Below are positions 35,360 to 44,438 of a DNA stretch of 64,000 nt, one piece after another. The notes below the pieces were generated by a model that saw only the letters and a list, made by a program, of their open reading frames with translations, did no database searches and was not told where the DNA came from. A program made the translations under genes and the position numbers. How positions within the stretch are numbered: position 1 is the stretch's first letter; every line of letters begins with the position of its first letter. This DNA comes from DASPJL01 sp035628645 (GTDB lineage Bacteria; Bacteroidota; Bacteroidia; Cytophagales; Cyclobacteriaceae): the NCBI GenBank assembly GCA_035628645.1, contig DASPJL010000049.1, positions 33,831 to 97,830 on the forward strand. The letters run 5' to 3'.

Positions 35360-36691
35360 CTAATACTGCTCGTGAATTTCCATTAACACCTTCTCCATTT
35401 CCTTTTTTATGGTGCTTGAAGGAGCAACATGGTTATTATGCATAAAACTGAATATCATTGGTCGTCCCTTTTTTGTAACAAGGTAACCACTTAAGCTTAA
35501 GTTATTATTAAGCGTTCCTGATTTTGCGTAGACGTAGGGTTCATTTATACCTTTATAATAGTCCTTTAAAGTGCCGTTGACTCCTCCGGCTGGGAGAAGG
35601 TCAAAAAGTCTCTCTTGAGGAACTTCCTGATAAAGTTTATTCAACAGGTGAACCATCGTCCTCGGGGTAATAAGATTGTATCTTGATAAGCCCGATCCGT
35701 CAAACCAAACAGGTTTATCGGGAAAATCTTTAAATAAACTGTCTTTGATAAAGGCAATGGCCATATCCGAATTCAATGAATCCAGTATTTCGGAAGTATA
35801 AAGAAGCAGGAGCTGTTCGGCAATAAAGTTATCACTTTCCTGAAGCATTTCCTGGTAGAGGCTATCGGAAGGAACACTATAGACAGTTTGCTCAAATAAG
35901 CACTTTTTGTGTTCGAGTAAACCGACATTTCTTTTTAAAGTATCAGATAACAAATTGACCAAAAGCGTCGGAGAATATTTAAATGGAATCTGGAGTTTTC
36001 TGGTTGGCTGAGCGTCGCCATAATTGTAGAAGAATAAATTTTCCCCCATATCCCTGATTACTGGCACTGTAGTTTTTTGGCCTTCTTTCTTTTTAATAAA
36101 CCGGGAAAAATAGGTTGGCTGTACCTGAGGAACAGAATCTCTTGAATCTATCTTGAATCTAACCACATTTCCATATATAGGGAACGCAGCTTTTTCTGTA
36201 AAATAACTGTATTTATACCAATCCCACGACCAGCCTGGACCTAAGGATTCGCCGGAATACTTTTGTGCGGAATAATAAAGCTTCTCACTTCTGTTGTATA
36301 GAAAGTCAAACACTTTGCATGAATTGAAGGAAGGATTAAGAAAGGACGGATCGCCGGTTCCTCTGAAAACCAGCGAATCGTTGCATATAGAATATTTCAA
36401 AGCTGGAACGGAATCACCCAGAAGTTTTATGCCTGCATAAAAGGTCAATAGCTTTATGTTAGAAGCAGGTGTAAAATATTTGTCGGAGTTTTGCTCATAA
36501 ACCATCCTGCCTTCCTCAACATCATATAGCGCAAAGCCAGTAAAGTTTTTGGTGAAAACTTCGGATTCTAATATTGATTTCTTGTATTCCTTTTTGGTAT
36601 AGCCCGGATGATAGGAACAAGAAAATAAAACCATTGCTATAATCGAAAGCGCTATAGCATTTAAAACTTTATTATACACCTTATTTAACAC
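35360..36691 (-). CDS. dacB: D-alanyl-D-alanine carboxypeptidase/endopeptidase, PBP4 (S13) family lipoprotein
   Basis: This periplasmic peptidoglycan hydrolase trims or cuts peptide cross-links. The 443-aa protein has a signal peptide with lipobox LFSC (Cys25). The penicillin-binding motifs are Ser77-Asn-Ile-Lys80 (SxxK), Ser286-Asp-Asn288 (SxN) and Lys390-Ser-Gly392 (KSG in YAKSGTLNNN). All three are present, so it should be active. It is a lone gene on the minus strand. Confidence 0.9.
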   Translation of the reverse strand: MLNKVYNKVLNAIALSIIAMVLFSCSYHPGYTKKEYKKSILESEVFTKNFTGFALYDVEEGRMVYEQNSDKYFTPASNIKLLTFYAGIKLLGDSVPALKYSICNDSLVFRGTGDPSFLNPSFNSCKVFDFLYNRSEKLYYSAQKYSGESLGPGWSWDWYKYSYFTEKAAFPIYGNVVRFKIDSRDSVPQVQPTYFSRFIKKKEGQKTTVPVIRDMGENLFFYNYGDAQPTRKLQIPFKYSPTLLVNLLSDTLKRNVGLLEHKKCLFEQTVYSVPSDSLYQEMLQESDNFIAEQLLLLYTSEILDSLNSDMAIAFIKDSLFKDFPDKPVWFDGSGLSRYNLITPRTMVHLLNKLYQEVPQERLFDLLPAGGVNGTLKDYYKGINEPYVYAKSGTLNNNLSLSGYLVTKKGRPMIFSFMHNNHVAPSSTIKKEMEKVLMEIHEQY

Positions 36692-37063
36692 TTTAATAAC
36701 TTTTGAGGATAGTCCTCAATACAAACTTTTATAAAAACTAAAAAAAGAAAGCAACAATCATTTAAACGCAGAATTTTATTTAAAGAATTCCTTTATGGAC
36801 AATTTTTAAAATAAAAATCATCATTTATTTCGATGAGTTTACAGATAATTAAAGAATAGTCCAACACGCATTACATTAAAAAAACCTTTTTATTGTGTTG
36901 AGCGATAATAATGTTTTTTATTTATTGAAATAATCCTACTTTATTCAGTAATCATAAAAGAATGATTGGGTTTTTAATTCTTTTAAAAATCCGGATTTAA
37001 GAATTGGGGATTTAACGGGTTGATTTATATGGAAGTTTTAAAAACCTTTTATATTTTTGCATC
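36692..37063. promoter_or_regulatory. dacB-his intergenic region with a dacB-side hairpin
   Basis: TTGAGGA (36703-36709) with TCCTCAA (36713-36719) is a short hairpin just before the dacB start. TATTTTTG at 37052-37059 is a perfect TAnnTTTG -7 box ending 4 bp before the ATG of the His leader ORF, which would make that ORF nearly leaderless. A clear -33 box is not seen. The rest shows no gene. Confidence 0.4.
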
Positions 37064-37108
37064 ATGGCAAATAAAGGTTTAAAAAAGCATCATCATTTTC
37101 AAAGCTAA
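37064..37108 (+). CDS. Histidine leader peptide, MANKGLKKHHHFQS
   Basis: The 14-codon ORF contains three consecutive His codons (CAT CAT CAT, 37088-37096). It lies 134 bp upstream of hisH and is followed by a terminator-like hairpin. This is the classical organisation of a his attenuator: starvation for charged tRNA-His would stall the ribosome in the leader and alter downstream RNA folding. A hairpin AGCTAA (37103-37108) with TTAGCT (37131-37136) overlaps the stop codon and may be the alternative structure. Confidence 0.75.
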   Translation: MANKGLKKHHHFQS

Positions 37109-37140
37109 TGTTTTGGAAGACGATCCTTTTTTAGCTATAG

Positions 37141-37185
37141 AATGGGGCCTGATTTCAAAAAAAGTCAGGCCTCATTCTTTATATC
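37141..37185 (+). terminator. Terminator-like hairpin of the his attenuator
   Basis: A 12-bp stem with one G-T pair, AATGGGGCCTGA (37141-37152) with TCAGGCCTCATT (37165-37176), is followed by CTTTATATC. The tail is only partly T-rich, so termination may be inefficient. It sits between the leader ORF and hisH. Confidence 0.6.
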
Positions 37186-37242
37186 AATATTGAATATTCG
37201 TTTTTTTTATAAGACGAAAGACTATCCACTAATGACTACAAT

Positions 37243-37824
37243 ATGGAAGTAGCAATAATAAAATACAATGCGGGCAATGTTCAATCTGTAGTTTATGCAT
37301 TGGATAAACTTGCGGTGAATTACAAGGTGACAGATGATATAGAGGAGATCAGAAAGGCGGATAAAGTTTTATTCCCGGGTGTGGGTGAAGCAAGTACCGC
37401 CATGAAATACCTGGCATCCAAAAACCTAGACAAGGTAATTCCTGAGTTAAAACAACCGGTGTTTGGAGTATGTTTGGGCCTGCAGTTAATGTGTAAAAGA
37501 TCAGAAGAAAATAATGCGCAATGCCTGGGGATATTTGACCTTGAAGTAAAAAGATTTGAACCAAAGCTGAAGGTCCCTCATATGGGTTGGAATAACCTGG
37601 AAGATTGTAAAGGTAAGCTTGTTAAAGGATTAGGAAAAAGCCCTTATGTTTATTTCGTCCATAGTTACTATGCGCCTTTGTCAGATTTTACTGCTGCCAC
37701 AACAGATTATGTTATTCCCTTTAGCGCAGCATTGGAAAAAGACAATTTTTATGCCGTGCAGTTCCACCCTGAAAAAAGTAGTGACGCAGGGATCCAGATT
37801 TTAAAGAACTTTATTGAATTATAG
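37243..37824 (+). CDS. hisH: Imidazole glycerol phosphate synthase, glutaminase subunit
   Basis: HisH hydrolyses glutamine and passes ammonia to HisF in histidine biosynthesis. The 193-aa class I amidotransferase has the nucleophile Cys77 in FGVCLGLQLM and His175 and Glu177 in VQFHPEKSS. It starts a hisH-hisA-hisF-hisIE operon (gaps of 49, 78 and 150 bp), preceded by the His leader peptide. Confidence 0.95.
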   Translation: MEVAIIKYNAGNVQSVVYALDKLAVNYKVTDDIEEIRKADKVLFPGVGEASTAMKYLASKNLDKVIPELKQPVFGVCLGLQLMCKRSEENNAQCLGIFDLEVKRFEPKLKVPHMGWNNLEDCKGKLVKGLGKSPYVYFVHSYYAPLSDFTAATTDYVIPFSAALEKDNFYAVQFHPEKSSDAGIQILKNFIEL

Positions 37825-37873
37825 TAAGTTTTTTTGGCTTTTGAGCTGAACCTCTTTTTTAAATTCGAAAAAA

Positions 37874-38602
37874 ATGATTGAAATAATACCGGCAATTGAT
37901 ATAATAGGTGGCAAATGTGTAAGACTGAGCCAGGGTGACTATTCCCAGAAAAAAGAATACCATAATAATCCGGTAGAAGTAGCCAAATCTTTTGAGGATG
38001 CAGGGATTAAAAGACTTCATCTGGTAGATCTGGATGGGGCAAAAAATAAGAAAATAACCAACTTGCCCGTTCTTGAAAACATTGCCCGGTCAACCTCTTT
38101 AACCATTGATTTTGGAGGCGGGGTACAAAGTGATGAGGATATTGAAGCCGCTTTTAATGCCGGAGCCAATCAGGTAACAGGCGGTTCTATTTCTGTTAAG
38201 AACCCTGAATTGTTCCAAAAATGGATCTTTAAATATGGATCTGATAAAATTATTTTAGGAGCAGACGCTAAAAATGAAAAAATAGCCATCAGCGGATGGG
38301 AAGAGACCTCAAGCCTCGACATATTTGAGTTTATAGGTTCCTACACTAAGAAATCAATAAAGTATATCATTTGCACTGATATAAGTAAAGATGGATTATT
38401 GGCAGGGCCTTCGTTCTCGTTATACAATTCAATTCTTCAACAATACCCTGCTGTTAAACTTATTGCCAGTGGTGGAGTCACTACAATGGATGATGTCAGG
38501 AGATTGAATGATAATAATCTACATGGAGTAATTATCGGAAAGGCAATATATGAGGGACGGATCAAGTTGGAAGAATTAAGGAACTTTATAAGTAAAGGTT
38601 AA
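37874..38602 (+). CDS. hisA: ProFAR isomerase
   Basis: HisA converts ProFAR to PRFAR in the histidine pathway. The 242-aa TIM barrel has the catalytic Asp9 in IIPAIDIIGGKCVRL, the phosphate-binding DFGGGVQS near residue 78, and LIASGGVTTMDD near 197. It is a full-length HisA in the his operon. Confidence 0.95.
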   Translation: MIEIIPAIDIIGGKCVRLSQGDYSQKKEYHNNPVEVAKSFEDAGIKRLHLVDLDGAKNKKITNLPVLENIARSTSLTIDFGGGVQSDEDIEAAFNAGANQVTGGSISVKNPELFQKWIFKYGSDKIILGADAKNEKIAISGWEETSSLDIFEFIGSYTKKSIKYIICTDISKDGLLAGPSFSLYNSILQQYPAVKLIASGGVTTMDDVRRLNDNNLHGVIIGKAIYEGRIKLEELRNFISKG

Positions 38603-38680
38603 ATTAAAAATGTTGAATCATAAATTAATAAATTCTGAACCATTTAACATTCAGCATTCACAATTCAAAATTTCAAAAAG

Positions 38681-39454
38681 GTGCTTACTAAAAGAATCAT
38701 TCCTTGCCTGGACATCAAAGACGGCAGGACAGTAAAAGGCGTAAACTTTCTTGAGCTGAGAGATGCCGGCGATCCTGTGGAGTTGGCTGCTGTCTATGCA
38801 AATGAAGGCGCAGACGAACTTGTTTTTCTTGATATCACGGCTACCGTAGAAAAGAGAAAAACTTTGGTGGAGTTGGTAAAAAAAGTAGCTGCTGAAATTA
38901 ATATTCCTTTTACAGTAGGAGGAGGCATATCAACTATTGAAGATATTTCAGCATTACTGAATGCCGGCGCGGATAAAATTTCAGTGAATTCTGCTGCGGT
39001 AAAAAACCCTTCTATAATAAATATGATGGCAAAGGAATTTGGAAGTCAATGTATTGTAGTCGCCATAGATACCAGATATGTAGAAGATGTAGATGTCGTT
39101 CATGTCAATGGTGGTAGAACACCGACGGATTTTAAAACGTTAAAGTGGGCCAGAGAAGTAGAGGATCGGGGAGCAGGAGAGATTTTACTTACTTCAATGG
39201 ATCATGACGGCACAAAGGCTGGTTTTGCTTGTGAATTAAATGCTAAAGTTTCAGAAACTGTGGGCATTCCTGTCGTTGCTTCAGGAGGTGCAGGAAAAAT
39301 GGGGCATTTTGTAGATGTTTTTCAAAGAGGAAAAGCAGATGCCGCATTGGCCGCCAGCATTTTTCATTATAAGGAAATTTCTATACCTGAGTTAAAAATG
39401 TTTCTTTCTCAATCAGGGTTGCCGATGAGGTTATCAAAAGAGGTTGTTAAGTGA
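38681..39454 (+). CDS. hisF: Imidazole glycerol phosphate synthase, cyclase subunit
   Basis: HisF is the partner of HisH; it makes imidazole glycerol phosphate and AICAR from PRFAR and ammonia. The 257-aa TIM barrel starts with GTG ([15 protein letters not shown], with catalytic Asp11). IDTRYVED carries the second catalytic Asp. GGGIST and [12 protein letters not shown] bind the phosphates. Confidence 0.95.
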   Translation: MLTKRIIPCLDIKDGRTVKGVNFLELRDAGDPVELAAVYANEGADELVFLDITATVEKRKTLVELVKKVAAEINIPFTVGGGISTIEDISALLNAGADKISVNSAAVKNPSIINMMAKEFGSQCIVVAIDTRYVEDVDVVHVNGGRTPTDFKTLKWAREVEDRGAGEILLTSMDHDGTKAGFACELNAKVSETVGIPVVASGGAGKMGHFVDVFQRGKADAALAASIFHYKEISIPELKMFLSQSGLPMRLSKEVVK

Positions 39455-39604
39455 TAATTCCTGGTTGAATATTGGATCTATACAACTGCAAAACAAGTTC
39501 AAGCGTTTGTGAACGATTAAAAAAGTTAAATAAATCATGACCTTACAGGCGTAATCTTCATTAAAATGAACACCGGACAGGTTATGAACCTAAAACAAAA
39601 TAAA

Positions 39605-40201
39605 ATGAATTTAGACTTTAATAAGCATGACGGATTAATTCCGGCAGTAATTCAAGACAGAATATCAAACAAAGTATTGATGGTTGGTTTTATGAATGAA
39701 GAAGCTTATCGTAAAACGGTTCTGGATAAAAGGGTCACCTTCTTTAGCCGGACCAAAAACAGGCTTTGGACAAAAGGAGAAACTTCCGGTAATTTTCTCA
39801 ACGTTAAAGAAATTCTTTTTGACTGTGACAATGATACCATTCTTATTAAGGCAGAACCTAAAGGACCTGTTTGTCATACTGGAATGGATACCTGTTTTGG
39901 GGAAATCAACAAGGATAATTTAGGATTTATTAACCATCTCAGAAAGATCATAAAGGAGAGAAAACAGTTCCCTTCTGAAAAGTCCTACACAAGTTCCCTT
40001 TTTGCAAAAGGCATTAATAAAGTAGCACAGAAAGTTGGAGAAGAAGCAGTGGAGCTTGTCATTGAAGCCAAGGATGAAAATACGGATCTTTTCAAAAATG
40101 AGGCTGCCGACCTACTGTATCATTATCTGATCCTATTGGAGGCTAAAGGCGTAGAGCTGGATCAGGTAATCGCAATATTAGAAAGCCGGCACAAGAAATA
40201 G
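39605..40201 (+). CDS. hisIE: Bifunctional phosphoribosyl-AMP cyclohydrolase / phosphoribosyl-ATP pyrophosphatase
   Basis: This fused HisI-HisE catalyses steps 2 and 3 of histidine biosynthesis. The HisI domain (about 1-105) has the zinc ligands in LFDCDNDTILIKAEPKGPVCHTGMDTCFG. The HisE domain (about 113-195) has KVGEEAVELVIEAKDE and ADLLYHYLILL. The ATG at 39605 gives the conserved N-terminus MNLDFNKHDGLIPAVIQD. An upstream ATG at 39566 would add 13 residues. It is the last gene of the operon, with a strong terminator behind it. Confidence 0.93.
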   Translation: MNLDFNKHDGLIPAVIQDRISNKVLMVGFMNEEAYRKTVLDKRVTFFSRTKNRLWTKGETSGNFLNVKEILFDCDNDTILIKAEPKGPVCHTGMDTCFGEINKDNLGFINHLRKIIKERKQFPSEKSYTSSLFAKGINKVAQKVGEEAVELVIEAKDENTDLFKNEAADLLYHYLILLEAKGVELDQVIAILESRHKK

Positions 40202-40212
40202 GAATTCTTGCC

Positions 40213-40257
40213 CAAAGGAGTTAAGTGAAAAAGTTTTTTGCTTAACTCCTTTGTGTT
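40213..40257 (+). terminator. Terminator of the his operon
   Basis: A 13-bp perfect stem, CAAAGGAGTTAAG (40213-40225) with CTTAACTCCTTTG (40241-40253), 15-nt loop, then TGTTT. Confidence 0.75.
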
Positions 40258-40415
40258 TAAATGCTTATCAATAATTTCATTTTTTTTAACTCTTTTAATG
40301 CGAATTAACCCCAACTTTTTCAAGTTCTATAGAGTAAATATTAAAGTCTTTTGACTACATTTTTTACTTTGTATTAAGCCATATATTAGATCAGTGAAGT
40401 TGAAAATTTTAAAGA

Positions 40416-41219
40416 ATGAAAAGTACAAATGTTTTAATTCCAACCTATAACAGAGCAGACGCATTAACATTAACTTTAACTAGTCTTTCCTTTCAGGAAG
40501 ATAAAGATTTTGACATTATTATTTCAGACCAATCTCCTCAGGATCATTTATTAAAAAATCCATATGTGCAGAATGCCCTTCGAATATTAGAAACCCGGGG
40601 ACATGGAATTGATATCCACCGTAATTTACCTTCGAGGGGAATGGCCCATCAAAGACAGTTTCTTTTAGAACATTCTTCATCTCGTTTCAGTCTGTTTCTC
40701 GATGACGACCTCATTTTAGAACCTTTTGTAATCAAGAATATGCGGAAAACGCTCGAAAAAGAAAATTGTGGTTTTGTAGGAAGCGCCGTCATCGGATTGA
40801 GTTTCAAAAGTGACTTTCGCCCCGATGAGCAACACATTGAATTTTGGGAGGGAAATGTAGAGCCTGAAACCGTATATCCTAATACCATAGAATGGCAACG
40901 ATATAAACTTCATAATGCAGCTAATATTTGGCATATTGAACGAATACATCAGGCACATGCTGCTTTACCACTCAAATACAAGGTAGCATGGGTAGGCGGC
41001 TGCACCATGTATTTTACTGATAAATTAAAGGAAATAGGAGGATTTACCTTTTGGAAGGACCTTCCTGAAAAACATTGCGGAGAAGACGTCCTGGCTCAGT
41101 TAAGGGTAATGAGAAAGTATGGAGGCTGTGGCATAATTCCAAGCGGGGTATACCATCAGGAGCTGGAAACCACCGTTACCGAAAGAAAGGTGAATGCGCC
41201 CGAGTATTTAGAAATTTAA
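40416..41219 (+). CDS. Family 2 (GT-A) glycosyltransferase
   Basis: The 267-aa glycosyltransferase has the GT-A fold, VLIPTYNRADAL at residue 6, the DDD motif (Asp96-Asp97-Asp98 in LFLDDDLIL), and a C-terminal VGGCTMYFTDKLKEIGGF and GEDVLAQLR region as in GT2/GT27-type enzymes. The acceptor is unknown. It is followed after 71 bp by a second glycosyltransferase on the same strand, indicating a cell-surface glycan locus. Confidence 0.85.
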   Translation: MKSTNVLIPTYNRADALTLTLTSLSFQEDKDFDIIISDQSPQDHLLKNPYVQNALRILETRGHGIDIHRNLPSRGMAHQRQFLLEHSSSRFSLFLDDDLILEPFVIKNMRKTLEKENCGFVGSAVIGLSFKSDFRPDEQHIEFWEGNVEPETVYPNTIEWQRYKLHNAANIWHIERIHQAHAALPLKYKVAWVGGCTMYFTDKLKEIGGFTFWKDLPEKHCGEDVLAQLRVMRKYGGCGIIPSGVYHQELETTVTERKVNAPEYLEI

Positions 41220-41290
41220 TACGGATGTTCCTTACAACGAAGTGGAAGTCTACTTCGTAGAAGTGGTAGTTAAATTAATCCAACCACTGT

Positions 41291-43165
41291 ATGGACAAAG
41301 TTTTGGAGGTAGGCGTTTCGGTAATTATGCCCACTTATAATCAGGCATCTTTTATCTCCAGGGCCATTAAAAGCTTATTGTTTCAGACCGTCGGAAATTG
41401 GGAATTAATAATAATAAATGATGGCTCAACGGATGAGACTTCTGAAATAGTAAAGAAATTTTTAGCTGATCCCAGGATTAAATGTTTTAAAAATAAATCA
41501 AATATTGGTTTAGGGGCATGTTTAAACAAAGGCATCAGTCACTCTAAGTCTAATTATGTAGCTTATTTGCCCTCTGATGATTTATATCACAAAAATCATT
41601 TGGAGTCAATGCTTTCCATTCTCAAGGAAAACAAGGAGGCCATTTTGGTATATTCAGGGATAAGGCATCATTACAACAAATTGGCAGAAGGAAAGATCCA
41701 AGGTTTTCCTCTTCAACTTGTTCAGGTACTGCATAAAAAAACGGAAGATAAATGGATAGAAAGAGATGAATTTGTAACAGACGATCTGTATAGAATGTTC
41801 TGGGCGAAGTTGGAAGCAAAAGGATGTTTTTTAGCTACCAGTCAGATATCATCCGAATGGGTAGATCATCCTGACCAGCGTCACAAAATTATACAAGAAC
41901 CAATTGGAGGGCTTCAGCCCTATAAGTTAAAATATAAAGTCAATCGGCCCTTACGATTTCATAGCACAACAGGAAACTTCATTGATGAAGTTGAATTTTT
42001 TAAGCCTTTTAGAAAACCTGCCAAAACTAAAAAAGGAGGACTGAAGGTACTTTTGGTAGGAGAGCTGGCTTATAACTCAGAAAGGATTTATGCACTTGAA
42101 GAATATGGCCACCAACTGTACGGCTTATGGACTGATTCCCCGTATTGGTTTAATACAGTTGGTCCTCTGCCTTTCGGAAATGTAAAAGATATCCCATACG
42201 AAAATTGGATTGAACCGGTAAAGAAAATTAAACCTGACGTGATTTATGCATTACTCAATTGGCAAACGGTACTTTTTGCTTACAAAATTCTAAATGAAAA
42301 TCCCGGAATTCCCTTTGTCTGGCATTTTAAAGAAGGGCCTTTTATATGCCTGGAGAAAGGGATCTGGAAGGAACTTATCAGTCTTTTTACCAAATCAGAT
42401 GGGCAAATTTATACCAGCCCCGAAATGAAGGTTTGGTTTGAAGAGTTTTTACCTGAAAAGTCTTCTTACACAATGATTTTAGATGGAGACCTGCCTAAAA
42501 AGGAATGGTTTACGGAAGATGTTTCTCCCTTGCTTTCAGAGAAAGACGGCGAGATACACACTGTAGTACCCGGAAGACCTATCGGTTTACATCCTCACAA
42601 TGTAGCAGAGCTTGCTGAGGAGAAAATACACCTTCATTTTTATGGTGATTTTACACAGGGGCAATGGAAAGAGTGGATTAACAAAACCGAGAAACTTGCT
42701 AAAGGCTATCTGCATACGCACTCCAATTGTACACAAAACAACTGGGTAAAGGAATTCTCCCAATATGATGCAGGATGGCTTCATTTTTTTAAAAGTGAGA
42801 ATTATGGGGAACTCATGAAGGCAAACTGGGATGACCTTAATTATCCGGCACGAATGGCAACCCTTGCTGTTGCCGGGCTTCCAATGCTTCAAAGGGATAA
42901 TAGCGGGCATATTGTGGCTACTCAAACTTTAGCTAAAGAACTTGAAATCGGATTGTTTTTTAAAACGTTTAAAGAACTTGGAAACCTTCTCCGAGACCAA
43001 ACAAAAATGAGGCAATTGAGAAACAATATTTGGGAAAGAAGGAACTTCTTTTGTTTCGATGAACATGTTCGGGAATTAACTGAATTCTTTTTGAAAGTGA
43101 TCGAAAAGAAGAAAATGTCCACAGAAACTGCCAAGACTACAACTCATGCGGAAGTGGTGATTTAA
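41291..43165 (+). CDS. Two-domain glycosyltransferase (GT2 plus GT-B-like)
   Basis: In this 624-aa protein, residues about 8-235 are a GT2 domain (VSVIMPTYNQASFISRAIKSL, DGSTDETSEI, YLPSDDLYHKNHL). Residues about 255-600 resemble a GT-B-type transferase with KVLLVGELAYNSERI and a C-terminal VAGLPMLQRDNSGHI segment. Bifunctional glycosyltransferases that build polysaccharide repeats have this layout. Substrates are not known. It is translated in series with the preceding GT2 gene and 11 bp before a small membrane protein gene. Confidence 0.8.
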   Translation: MDKVLEVGVSVIMPTYNQASFISRAIKSLLFQTVGNWELIIINDGSTDETSEIVKKFLADPRIKCFKNKSNIGLGACLNKGISHSKSNYVAYLPSDDLYHKNHLESMLSILKENKEAILVYSGIRHHYNKLAEGKIQGFPLQLVQVLHKKTEDKWIERDEFVTDDLYRMFWAKLEAKGCFLATSQISSEWVDHPDQRHKIIQEPIGGLQPYKLKYKVNRPLRFHSTTGNFIDEVEFFKPFRKPAKTKKGGLKVLLVGELAYNSERIYALEEYGHQLYGLWTDSPYWFNTVGPLPFGNVKDIPYENWIEPVKKIKPDVIYALLNWQTVLFAYKILNENPGIPFVWHFKEGPFICLEKGIWKELISLFTKSDGQIYTSPEMKVWFEEFLPEKSSYTMILDGDLPKKEWFTEDVSPLLSEKDGEIHTVVPGRPIGLHPHNVAELAEEKIHLHFYGDFTQGQWKEWINKTEKLAKGYLHTHSNCTQNNWVKEFSQYDAGWLHFFKSENYGELMKANWDDLNYPARMATLAVAGLPMLQRDNSGHIVATQTLAKELEIGLFFKTFKELGNLLRDQTKMRQLRNNIWERRNFFCFDEHVRELTEFFLKVIEKKKMSTETAKTTTHAEVVI

Positions 43166-43176
43166 ACAATTAAAAA

Positions 43177-43632
43177 GTGGAAAATGATCAGGTTATTGAC
43201 AGCGATTTAACTTCTGAAAGAAAATTTAAACTTTCGGAAAAGACCTTTGAATTGTTAATGTCCATATCAAAATGGACAAGATTCCTTTCTATTGCGGGGT
43301 TTGTTTGGGTAACATTTTGTTTTCTTTTCGGATTTTCCTTTGGAGCTGGTTTCGACCTTTTTAATACTTACACACAGACAACATCTTTCTCTGCCATATT
43401 TTTAGCCCTTCTCTATTTTATAATTGGGTTGTTAATGTTTTTTCCAGTCCTGTATTTGTACAGGTTTTCCATTTATATCAGAAAGGGATTAAAAGAGGAT
43501 GAAGATGCGAATATTGTTAACGCACTTATAAATTTAAGCGCTCATTACAAGTACATCGGCATATTGACACTGGTGGTACTTTTTCTATATGCGTTCTCCA
43601 TAGTTAGTTTGATCATAGGTTTGAATGTTTGA
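43177..43632 (+). CDS. Membrane protein of unknown function (DUF5362-like)
   Basis: The 151-aa protein with GTG start has about three to four hydrophobic segments (about 36-62, 68-92, 122-148) and a charged loop KGLKEDEDAN. The pattern resembles small DUF5362-type proteins of Bacteroidota, but I cannot fix the family. It starts 11 bp after the glycosyltransferase gene, so it may belong to that operon. Confidence 0.6.
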   Translation: MENDQVIDSDLTSERKFKLSEKTFELLMSISKWTRFLSIAGFVWVTFCFLFGFSFGAGFDLFNTYTQTTSFSAIFLALLYFIIGLLMFFPVLYLYRFSIYIRKGLKEDEDANIVNALINLSAHYKYIGILTLVVLFLYAFSIVSLIIGLNV

Positions 43633-43737
43633 AAATTAACCACGGCGTGCACCAAGATCTACACGAAGGAAAAGAGAAAAGAAATCCTCTGATCCATTTG
43701 TTCATCAGTATGTGTATATTCATTTATAAATGAAAAA

Positions 43738-43863
43738 TATGAGGGTGTCCAAAAAGTTTTCCCAAATTTATTTCGGGGTCCTTAAGTCATTTATTAATAG
43801 ATGCTTAAGTTGCTGAAATAAACTCTGCAAGACGGAAAAGCGTTCTTTTTGGCCAGTCTCATA
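43738..43863. mobile_element. MITE-like element with near-identical 19-bp ends
   Basis: The left end TATGAGGGTGTCCAAAAAG (43738-43756) matches the reverse complement of the right end CTTTTTGGCCAGTCTCATA (43845-43863) at 16 of 19 positions. The 88-bp interior has no ORF. Ends like GAGGGTGTCCAAAAA are typical of IS-type terminal repeats, so this looks like a non-autonomous derivative. TA at each end may be the target duplication. Confidence 0.5.
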
Positions 43864-43897
43864 TTAACACCTGTTCAAAGGGTGTTTTATGAATTAA

Positions 43898-44158
43898 TTA
43901 ATCATTTATCCCAACTTTAGCCTCGTCGGTAAGTCCTTCTTTCCTTTGTATCTGGGCTTCAATTCTTGGATCCAGGTTTACTCCGGTGCTTGAGGAAGAA
44001 CCGGAATTTATGCTTGAGGAGAGATTATTGAAAGTTTCCTTGAGTTTCCGGCCGGCGTTGTCTACGAAATCTGTTACTTTCGGATTACCCTTTCCATACT
44101 TGTTATATAGTGTATACCCTAAAAAGCCAAGGGATAAAAATAATATTGTTTTTCTCAT
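43898..44158 (-). CDS. Small hypothetical protein with N-terminal membrane segment
   Basis: The protein (86 aa) has a hydrophobic N-terminus MRKTILFLSLGFLGYTLYNKYG, then Ser-rich NSGSSSSTG. The tail IEAQIQRKEGLTDEAKVGIND is polar and helical. It resembles YtxH-like or small inner-membrane anchored proteins. No function is known. Confidence 0.6.
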   Translation of the reverse strand: MRKTILFLSLGFLGYTLYNKYGKGNPKVTDFVDNAGRKLKETFNNLSSSINSGSSSSTGVNLDPRIEAQIQRKEGLTDEAKVGIND

Positions 44159-44234
44159 TGTCTTATAGTTTAAAAGAATTGTTTTCTATTCTTCCTTACG
44201 GGAATTAAAAATATTAGATAAGGAAATTTGGATT

Positions 44235-44431
44235 TTAACCACGAAGGGCGCGGAGGATTTTCACAGAGAGCACAGAGAGTTTTTTTAAGTCCTATGTTCT
44301 CTGTATTCCCTCTGGTTAAAACAATTCAGTTTGAAAAAAATAATCACTAGTGCATGGAGATTTTGACTGAGTACACGGAAAATTTTTAAAACTAGTGTTC
44401 TTCGTGCATTCTCCGTGTTCCCTGTGGTTAA
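44235..44431. repeat. Two tandem TTAACCAC...GGTTAA hairpin repeats
   Basis: Unit A (44235-44319) runs from TTAACCACGAAGGGCGCGGAGG to CCCTCTGGTTAA. Unit B (44346-44431) has ACTAGTGCATGGAG and the ending TTCTCCGTGTTCCCTGTGGTTAA. Both contain CACAGAG/CTCTGT-type arms that can pair. Similar words occur near 43636-43665 and 21601-21648, so this is a dispersed intergenic repeat family. Confidence 0.5.
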
Positions 44432-44438
44432 CTAAGAT

